Shown: in pieces, positions 1-4,089 of the stretch | Numbering within the stretch: position 1 is the first letter of the stretch | How the letters are laid out: the number at the start of each line of letters is the position of its first letter | Made by a program: the position numbers and the translations under genes | Origin: Bacteriovoracaceae bacterium UBA2394 | GTDB lineage: Bacteria > Bdellovibrionota > UBA2394 | Direction: 5' to 3' | NCBI GenBank assembly: GCA_002343335.1 | Contig: DDSI01000094.1 | Location: 1-5,512, forward strand | DNA: 5,512 bases | Notes under the pieces: generated by a model | What the model saw: the letters and a program-made list of their open reading frames with translations, nothing else | Told to the model about the DNA's origin: nothing | Databases searched by the model: none

Positions 1-332
1 CCCGAGTTGGCCCCTTGCGTATCAAGACCCGATAAATCGCTTTTAAGTGGGTTGGTACAATCTAAGATTACTTTTCCGGTGAGATCGCCCATCGCCTTTA
101 TGGCTTCCTCGGTTTTTGGCCAAGGTGTTGCAAGAATGACAAATTGCGATGCCTTCACGGCATCTGCGACCTTCAGGAGCTTTCCACGACCGCCGAGGTT
201 TTTTCCCAATTGAGCGTACTTGGGATCCTCAGGTTGACGAAGACCCACGAAAATTTCGTTTGCTGGCACCTTGATCAAGGCTTGCGCCAAGGTGCTTCCT
301 ACATTTCCTGCTCCGATGACAGCAATTTTCAT
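1..332 (-). CDS. NAD(P)-binding oxidoreductase, F420-dependent NADP reductase family (3' part cut off by window edge)
   Basis: The 110 complete residues visible are the N-terminal Rossmann half of a small NADP-dependent oxidoreductase of the coenzyme-F420-dependent NADP reductase family (COG2085 type). The protein opens with MKIAVIGAGNVGSTLAQAL: a beta strand followed by the dinucleotide-binding loop G7-A8-G9-N10-V11-G12. The second strand ends VGLR (29-32), where R32 is placed to contact the 2'-phosphate of NADP. VILATPWP (65-72) and DCTNPL (91-96) are typical later strands of the family. Members are usually about 200-220 residues, so roughly half is missing beyond the left edge. The enzyme should be cytoplasmic. 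The substrate cannot be told, because many bacterial members occur in organisms without F420. The ATG at 330-332 is preceded in frame by TAG, which fixes the start. The gene follows the HD-GYP gene by 28 bases and is probably co-transcribed with it. Family confident, reaction unknown. Confidence 0.88.
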   Translation of the reverse strand, partial: MKIAVIGAGNVGSTLAQALIKVPANEIFVGLRQPEDPKYAQLGKNLGGRGKLLKVADAVKASQFVILATPWPKTEEAIKAMGDLTGKVILDCTNPLKSDLSGLDTQGANS

Positions 333-350
333 AAACTAACGCGTTAACAT

Positions 351-355
351 CTCCT
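351..355 (-). promoter_or_regulatory. Distant Shine-Dalgarno-like AGGAG before the NADP reductase-like gene
   Basis: AGGAG on the minus strand lies just after the HD-GYP stop codon and is the only ribosome-binding-like motif before the ATG at 332. It is 18 bases from that ATG, far more than the usual 5-9. An in-frame TAG stands two codons before the ATG, so no closer upstream start exists in this frame. The site may be used poorly, or the gene may depend on translation arriving from the HD-GYP gene. Confidence 0.3.
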
Positions 356-360
356 GTTCA

Positions 361-1335
361 TCAACGAGATAACATCTCGATGAACTGTTCCAGGAGTTTT
401 TGGTCAAATTCATTTCGCATGGTTTGGATCATAAATTTTAGGGCGTCGTAGGGCTTCATGGCTTCAGCGTAAGGCCGCTTCGAAGTGAGCGAATTAAATA
501 CGTCAGCGATGCTCACGATTTTTGAAAAGACGTGAATGCCCTTGATGCCGCGAGGATATCCTTTCCCATTCACTCTTTCGTGGTGCTCTACTACAATGCG
601 TTTAGAAAGAATGGGAACTAGTTGCTTATGATCTAAAATTTCCTCACCGAATTTCGGATGCTGACGGACTAAAAGCCATTCGTCATCGTCAAGCTCCCCA
701 GGCTTATTGAGAATTTTTTCGTCGATTTTTGATTTTCCAATATCGTGCAAAAGCGCACCCATTCCCAGCGCGAAAACTTCTTCGTAAGCATTGTAGCTCA
801 CGCGTTTTGCAAGGGCGATGGAGTAAGTCGCGACGTGAAGTGAATGCGTGTGTTCCGTGAGCGTTTTCGAGGAAAGCTCGACCAACTCCGGCAACGCGCC
901 TCGATCGTTCAAATACTTGATGCAGTTTTTTACATAACCGCAGGCCGCTTGCATGTTCTCCGCAGACTCGGGCGTGGTGTGAACAGTCGATAAAATCGTA
1001 TCGGAAAGTTCATAAAGAACTTGGGCTTTCTTGGCCACGGGGACCTGCGGTTTTTCCAAGAGGCTCGCAAGCTTATCCTCTAGGTAGCGATGATGTTCCT
1101 TTCGTGATTCAAATTTTACGTAAAGTTCTGATACCCCGAACTCGACGAGCTTCGCGGTGTCGACTTGGGTCCAACCATGACCTTTTGATTTGTAGAGGAT
1201 GTACTGGCCTTGATAATAAATATAGAGATCCGTCTCGATGTGTTCTTCACCTCGATACAGCTCTATGGGCACTTGATAGTACTCGACCTTAGGACCCGTG
1301 ACCTCCTTCGGTGCGATATTTGAGTTCCCCTCCAC
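361..1335 (-). CDS. HD-GYP domain protein (probable c-di-GMP phosphodiesterase or signalling relative)
   Basis: A 324-residue soluble protein with two parts. Residues about 18-95 form a region (YYQVPIEL, DLYIYYQGQYILY, GVSELYVKF) that I associate with N-termini of HD-GYP proteins in delta-type proteobacteria; I cannot give it a domain name. Residues about 155-324 are an HD-GYP domain, a family that hydrolyses cyclic di-GMP. Visible elements are H167, the H197-D198 pair in LLHDIGK, H226-P227, H251-H252-E253, the G259-Y260-P261 signature followed by GIKG, and D278 in IADVFNSLTSKRPY. No membrane segment or signal peptide is seen, so it is probably cytoplasmic. Two positions depart from the usual pattern: T163 lies four residues before H167, where trinuclear enzymes have a metal-binding Glu, and N281 replaces Asp of the common DAL motif. 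The GTG at 1333-1335 is the only possible start, since TAA stands two codons upstream. No Shine-Dalgarno site precedes it. Activity is likely but not assured. Confidence 0.93.
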   Translation of the reverse strand: MEGNSNIAPKEVTGPKVEYYQVPIELYRGEEHIETDLYIYYQGQYILYKSKGHGWTQVDTAKLVEFGVSELYVKFESRKEHHRYLEDKLASLLEKPQVPVAKKAQVLYELSDTILSTVHTTPESAENMQAACGYVKNCIKYLNDRGALPELVELSSKTLTEHTHSLHVATYSIALAKRVSYNAYEEVFALGMGALLHDIGKSKIDEKILNKPGELDDDEWLLVRQHPKFGEEILDHKQLVPILSKRIVVEHHERVNGKGYPRGIKGIHVFSKIVSIADVFNSLTSKRPYAEAMKPYDALKFMIQTMRNEFDQKLLEQFIEMLSR

Positions 1336-1341
1336 CGATTA

Positions 1342-1347
1342 AGAATA
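1342..1347 (-). promoter_or_regulatory. Possible extended -10 promoter element just before the HD-GYP GTG
   Basis: On the minus strand TGATATTCT reads as an extended -10 (TG, one base, then TATTCT, four of six matches to TATAAT). The hexamer ends six bases before the GTG at 1335, so a start of transcription at the usual distance would fall on or beside the GTG and give a leaderless or nearly leaderless mRNA. No good -35 lies 17 bases upstream; an isolated TTGACA at 1387-1392 is badly spaced. The element is short and could be chance. The absence of any ribosome-binding site before this GTG is what makes it worth noting. Confidence 0.3.
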
Positions 1348-1448
1348 TCAGCATTTGCAGCCTCTCAGGCACTTTGAGGAGTGGAGTGTCAAAGAACGGA
1401 CACTTCCGAATGATCCTAAGCTGCCGACTTTAGTGGCAAGTGGGATAT

Positions 1449-1922
1449 CTATGGAGAAACCTCAGCTTTACAATCTGCCGACAGTTTTTCGACGTTTTTT
1501 GCGAGGCATTCTTTATAAGCCGCTTTCTCGTTTTTAACATCTTGGCAGAGATACATCGTGTCGTCTTTGCAAGCTCGCTTGATGCCGGCTTTTTCAAATG
1601 CCTTATTCATCGTGCCACGAAATTTTTTGCACTCTTCGGAAAGTTTCTCTCGGTTGGTTGCGAGGCAGGCGCTGAGGTTTCCGCCGCCTTTTTCCACACC
1701 CTCACAGAGCGAGGCTGCATCGGTATCGCACGGCGTGGTGGGAGCCTTTTCGCCTTCGGCAGCTTCACCCGATTCTTTTAAAACCATACTTCCATCATCG
1801 GGTTCAGCTTTCGTTTCTGGCGCTTCTTTTTCAGACGGTGCTTCAGAGGGAGCCGATTCCTGAGCGCAGAGAGAAAATGAAATCAAAAGACAACAAATGC
1901 CCCAAGAAAATCTCATGTTCAT
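1449..1922 (-). CDS. Secreted cysteine-rich protein with two GLG1-type repeats
   Basis: A 157-residue protein of three parts. Residues 1-20 are a signal peptide: a basic start, a hydrophobic core GICCLLISFSL, and a likely signal peptidase I cut after LCA. Residues 21-64 are a disordered linker rich in Glu, Ala and Pro. Residues 65-151 hold two cysteine repeats, C65/C73/C86/C98 and C118/C126/C139/C151, each following C-x7-C-x12-C-x11-C. Inside them LC, a central CL, an Asn and a closing LS-x-x-C motif recur. This is the pattern of the cysteine-rich GLG1/ESL-1 repeat (Pfam Cys_rich_FGFR), found in a eukaryotic Golgi protein and in small exported bacterial proteins whose role is unknown. The eight regularly spaced cysteines suggest four disulfides formed in the periplasm. 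C19 is not in a convincing lipobox, so a lipoprotein is less likely. The start lies 15 bases after the rhodanese stop and has a good ribosome-binding site, which indicates an operon. Family fairly sure; function unknown. Confidence 0.85.
   Translation of the reverse strand: MNMRFSWGICCLLISFSLCAQESAPSEAPSEKEAPETKAEPDDGSMVLKESGEAAEGEKAPTTPCDTDAASLCEGVEKGGGNLSACLATNREKLSEECKKFRGTMNKAFEKAGIKRACKDDTMYLCQDVKNEKAAYKECLAKNVEKLSADCKAEVSP
1470..1571 (-). repeat. GLG1-type cysteine repeat 2 (coding)
   Basis: Codes for C118 to C151, with cysteines at 118, 126, 139 and 151. Shared with copy 1 are a Leu before the second Cys, CL at the third, an Asn four residues after the third Cys (N90, N143), and a Leu-Ser pair shortly before the fourth. 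The linker between copies (99-117) is basic and has no cysteine. Confidence 0.75.
1629..1730 (-). repeat. GLG1-type cysteine repeat 1 (coding)
   Basis: Codes for C65 to C98 of the secreted cysteine-rich protein, with cysteines at 65, 73, 86 and 98. It has the same cysteine spacing as the second copy, but the remaining residues have diverged, so this is an old protein-level duplication and not a recent DNA repeat. Confidence 0.75.
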
Positions 1923-1928
1923 ATTCTA

Positions 1929-1933
1929 CTCCC
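1929..1933 (-). promoter_or_regulatory. Ribosome-binding site of the cysteine-rich protein gene
   Basis: GGGAG on the minus strand lies six bases before the ATG at 1922 and twelve before the second in-frame ATG at 1916. The spacing favours the first Met as the start. The site falls in the 15-base gap after the rhodanese stop codon, as expected for the second gene of an operon. Confidence 0.65.
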
Positions 1934-1937
1934 GAAA

Positions 1938-2264
1938 TCAATTTCGTTCGACGGGGTATCCCAGTTCGTTCCAGCGGAGCATGCCGCCCACCATATTAAA
2001 AGTCTGAGTAAAGCCCTTTTGAGCACTTAGATCCGTGGCCGAGCCTGAGCGAGCTCCACTTCGGCAGATAAATACGATGGCTGCCTCACGAGGAGTCGAC
2101 TGCAAAAACTTTTCGAGATCCTCTCCCAGTGTGACGAGGGTCGCTCCTTCAATATGACCCAGCTCTCCGTTAAATTCATCAGGACGCCTTACGTCGATCA
2201 ATTGGTATTTTTTGGTTTGATCTTTGAGATTCTCAGGCCGGATTTCACCACGAGTCGTTGTCAT
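1938..2264 (-). CDS. Single-domain rhodanese (sulfurtransferase)
   Basis: A 108-residue cytoplasmic protein made of one rhodanese domain, the fold that carries sulfur as a cysteine persulfide between a donor thiol and an acceptor. Counting from the chosen Met, the LIDVRRPDEF strand and turn lie at about 22-31, GHIEGA at 36-41, and the active-site loop CRSGARS at 67-73 with C67 as catalytic cysteine. The C-terminal signature GGMLRWNELGYPV closes the domain. The six-residue loop after Cys matches rhodaneses of the GlpE/PspE size class, as opposed to the longer loop of Cdc25 phosphatases. The open frame continues upstream to 2345, but that extension runs into the pyrD coding region and has no rhodanese-like residues, so I start at the ATG at 2262-2264, directly before the domain. 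No Shine-Dalgarno precedes it. It is divergent from pyrD and is first in a likely operon with the cysteine-rich secreted protein. The sulfur donor and acceptor are unknown. Confidence 0.9.
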   Translation of the reverse strand: MTTTRGEIRPENLKDQTKKYQLIDVRRPDEFNGELGHIEGATLVTLGEDLEKFLQSTPREAAIVFICRSGARSGSATDLSAQKGFTQTFNMVGGMLRWNELGYPVERN

Positions 2265-2322
2265 ATATACGACATAATAAGCAGGCCTTGCGTGTCGAGG
2301 GCAAGTCATGTGAGCTGACTTC
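2265..2322. promoter_or_regulatory. Divergent promoter region between the rhodanese gene and pyrD
   Basis: These 58 bases must hold the control signals of both divergent genes, unless pyrD promoter elements lie inside the rhodanese gene. One AT-rich box can serve both directions: CATAAT on the plus strand at 2273-2278 (five of six to TATAAT) and TATTAT on the minus strand at 2274-2279. On the minus strand TTGCCC (2299-2304) stands 19 bases upstream of TATTAT, a weak and overly distant -35. On the plus strand no -35 is convincing. Minus-strand transcription from this box would start two to four bases before the rhodanese ATG. Neither gene has a clear ribosome-binding site here. No operator or riboswitch is recognisable. 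Confidence 0.45.
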
Positions 2323-3321
2323 GTGATTTGGTCTTTTCTCCGCAAATTTTTATTTTTGGCGGACGCTGAGAATGTTCATCTTCTCGGCCATCATTTCATT
2401 CGATCGGTTCCCAAGTTGGGCTTAAGCGTTTTTACGGGTGGCGCCTCTCCGAGAGCAGAGCCTCTTATACTCTGGGGAAAAAAATTCCGAGGTCCCGTGG
2501 GCTTAGCGGCGGGATTCGACAAAAATGCAGAAATTTTAATGCAAATTCCTTCGCTAGGGTTTTCTTTTTGTGAGATTGGAACGGTGACTCCTCATCCTCA
2601 AGGAGGAAATGCGAAACCTCGGCTCTTTCGTGACTCTTCTCGCCGCGCCCTTTTTAATCGAATGGGATTCAACAACTTGGGAGCCCACATCGTCTCCGAA
2701 CGAGTGCGAAAAATGCGTGAAAATCTGCCAGAAAATTTTCGAGTAGGAGTGAATATCGGAAAAAATAAAGACACGTCTTCTGAAAATGCGCATGAGGATT
2801 ACGGTCAAGCCGCAAAAGCCTTTGAGAATGTTGCAGATTTTTTAGTCATCAACGTGAGTTCACCGAACACTCCGGGCCTCAGAGACTTACAAGCCCTCGA
2901 ACCACTGAAAAAGATTGTGGAGCGTGTCCTAGCTGAAACGAAGCGCTGGACTTCCAAGACGCCTGTACTTTTAAAATTGGCGCCCGAAATTGAACCTGAA
3001 GATTTGGAGAGGACTCTTCGAGAAGGCGATCGATGGGGAATTGAAGGATGGGTACTCACGAACACCTTAAAGGGTGAGCATGAGCAATTGCCTGGAGGAT
3101 GGAGTGGGGAGCCTTTAAAAGAGATTTCGCGTCAGCGATTGAAGCTCGCTCGCAGTTGGACCAAAAATCCCATTATTTCCGTGGGCGGAATAGATTCGGT
3201 AGAAGAAGCTCTCATCAGAAAAAAATTGGGAGCAGATCTTGTCGAACTTTACACGGGCTGGATTTACGCTGGGCCGCGGTTACCTCGTCGCATCGGAAAG
3301 GCTTGGTCCTCCGGTTCCTGA
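2323..3321 (+). CDS. pyrD: Dihydroorotate dehydrogenase, class 2 (quinone-dependent)
   Basis: The protein has 332 residues, the usual length for class 2. It oxidises dihydroorotate to orotate using FMN and passes the electrons to membrane quinone, the fourth step of UMP synthesis. The N-terminal stretch (about 1-30, FLRKFLFLADAENVHLLGHH) matches the amphipathic helices that seat class 2 enzymes on the inner face of the membrane and form the quinone tunnel. FMN and substrate motifs follow in order: GLAAGFDKNAE with K67, EIGTVTPHPQGG (84-95), NRMGFNN (112-118), GVNIGKNKDT (142-151), INVSSPNTPGLRDLQ with catalytic base S180 (Ser being the class 2 mark), LKLAPE, TNT (246-248), GGWSGEPL, and phosphate-binding IISVGGIDS plus LYTGWIYAGP. 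The segment after TNT is shorter than in the E. coli enzyme. GTG at 2323 is chosen because the protein then aligns with class 2 N-termini; an ATG 15 bases upstream is followed at once by TGA. It is divergent from the rhodanese gene. Confidence 0.97.
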   Translation: MIWSFLRKFLFLADAENVHLLGHHFIRSVPKLGLSVFTGGASPRAEPLILWGKKFRGPVGLAAGFDKNAEILMQIPSLGFSFCEIGTVTPHPQGGNAKPRLFRDSSRRALFNRMGFNNLGAHIVSERVRKMRENLPENFRVGVNIGKNKDTSSENAHEDYGQAAKAFENVADFLVINVSSPNTPGLRDLQALEPLKKIVERVLAETKRWTSKTPVLLKLAPEIEPEDLERTLREGDRWGIEGWVLTNTLKGEHEQLPGGWSGEPLKEISRQRLKLARSWTKNPIISVGGIDSVEEALIRKKLGADLVELYTGWIYAGPRLPRRIGKAWSSGS

Positions 3322-3336
3322 GAGAGAGCTTTACGA

Positions 3337-4038
3337 TTATTTTGAGATCAGTTTTGCATCATTTTGTTTAATGATTTGTTCGATCAGCGAAGGCTCCGCA
3401 AGTAAGTTTCGAGTAACTTCCAATTTCCAAATGGAAACGCTATCTCCCTTTTGAACTTCAGCTTGTGAATCAATGGATTCGGCGATGCTGATTCCGGAGA
3501 CTGAAAGCGCTGCCTCACCTTCCGAAAGCGGATTGAGATTGAGAAGAACGGTCAAGGGACCTCGATCGGTAGGGACTTCAATCATGGCTACGTCGGTTTC
3601 GTTCAATTTTCGAACGATATATTTTTCGAAAGATTCTTCCAAACTGGCCGCAGTTAAACCTTTGGGAAGTTCTTCTCCATTTAATTTCGCTTGCTCAATA
3701 TAATCATCAGCCCAAGCGAGGAACATCTCTCTCGCTTGGAGGACTTGAGGTGCTTCCGCCATCCATTGCACTCGAATCATCTTTCGAACCTCTTCTTTCA
3801 GGTACTTGAACTTGAGGGACCGAACGAGCCATTCGCCATCTGGAACGTATTGTCTGAAGGTAGCGGAGAAAATTCGCACATTGGCGTCGGACAAGAGGGC
3901 TTTTCGTACTGGCAAATTACCGTAATGGGTTGGCTGACTCGTAGGCTGCGTCGCGGGTTGATCTTCCGCGTGAGTTGTCGCTGAAAAAGTAAGTTGAAGA
4001 ATCGTAAACCCTAGAATTAAAAACCCTAACCTTGCCAT
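3337..4038 (-). CDS. Secreted protein of unknown function
   Basis: I do not recognise this 233-residue protein. Residues 1-24 are a clear signal peptide (MAR, then hydrophobic LGFLILGFTILQLTF, with a cut after T22-H23-A24). A short low-complexity linker follows (28-38, Gln, Pro and Thr/Ser repeats). Residues about 60-150 are mostly predicted helical and charged, with aromatic positions YVPDGEWLVRSLKFKYL and MFLAWADDYIEQAK. Residues about 150-215 look like beta strands (VAMIEVP, PLTVLLNLNP, AALSVSGISIAES, SIWKLEVTRNLL). The tail from 216 is a short helix ending LISK. There is no cysteine, no second membrane segment and no evident catalytic motif, so it is probably a soluble periplasmic or surface protein. 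ATG at 4038 has AAGGA nine bases upstream and immediately precedes the signal peptide. It lies 51 bases downstream of the amine oxidase gene on the same strand and is convergent with pyrD, with stops 15 bases apart. That it is a real gene is fairly certain; its function is not known. Confidence 0.8.
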   Translation of the reverse strand: MARLGFLILGFTILQLTFSATTHAEDQPATQPTSQPTHYGNLPVRKALLSDANVRIFSATFRQYVPDGEWLVRSLKFKYLKEEVRKMIRVQWMAEAPQVLQAREMFLAWADDYIEQAKLNGEELPKGLTAASLEESFEKYIVRKLNETDVAMIEVPTDRGPLTVLLNLNPLSEGEAALSVSGISIAESIDSQAEVQKGDSVSIWKLEVTRNLLAEPSLIEQIIKQNDAKLISK

Positions 4039-4089
4039 GATCGAAGGTCCTTAGCATGGAGTGACTTCCTCTTCAAGGCGTACGGTCCT

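Noticed and set aside
334..345. Palindrome TAACGCGTTA before the NADP reductase-like start
   Set aside because: A perfect 10-base palindrome is expected several times by chance in 5.5 kb, and it has no second copy or operator context.
1387..1392. Perfect TTGACA -35 box (minus strand) upstream of the HD-GYP gene
   Set aside because: No acceptable -10 lies 16-18 bases downstream (CCTGAG and neighbours), and it is about 39 bases from the better -10 candidate.
1558..1863. Plus-strand open frame of about 100 codons opposite the cysteine-rich protein
   Set aside because: Its product is a Ser/Ala-rich shadow of the Glu/Ala/Pro linker and cysteine repeats; there is no ribosome-binding site or domain.
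2265..2345. Upstream extension of the rhodanese frame by 27 residues
   Set aside because: It runs across the promoter region and 23 bases into pyrD, has no rhodanese-like residues, and the ATG at 2264 lies directly before the domain.
2554..3065. Minus-strand open frames opposite pyrD
   Set aside because: They are antisense to strongly conserved PyrD motifs and have Ser/Arg-rich, low-complexity products.
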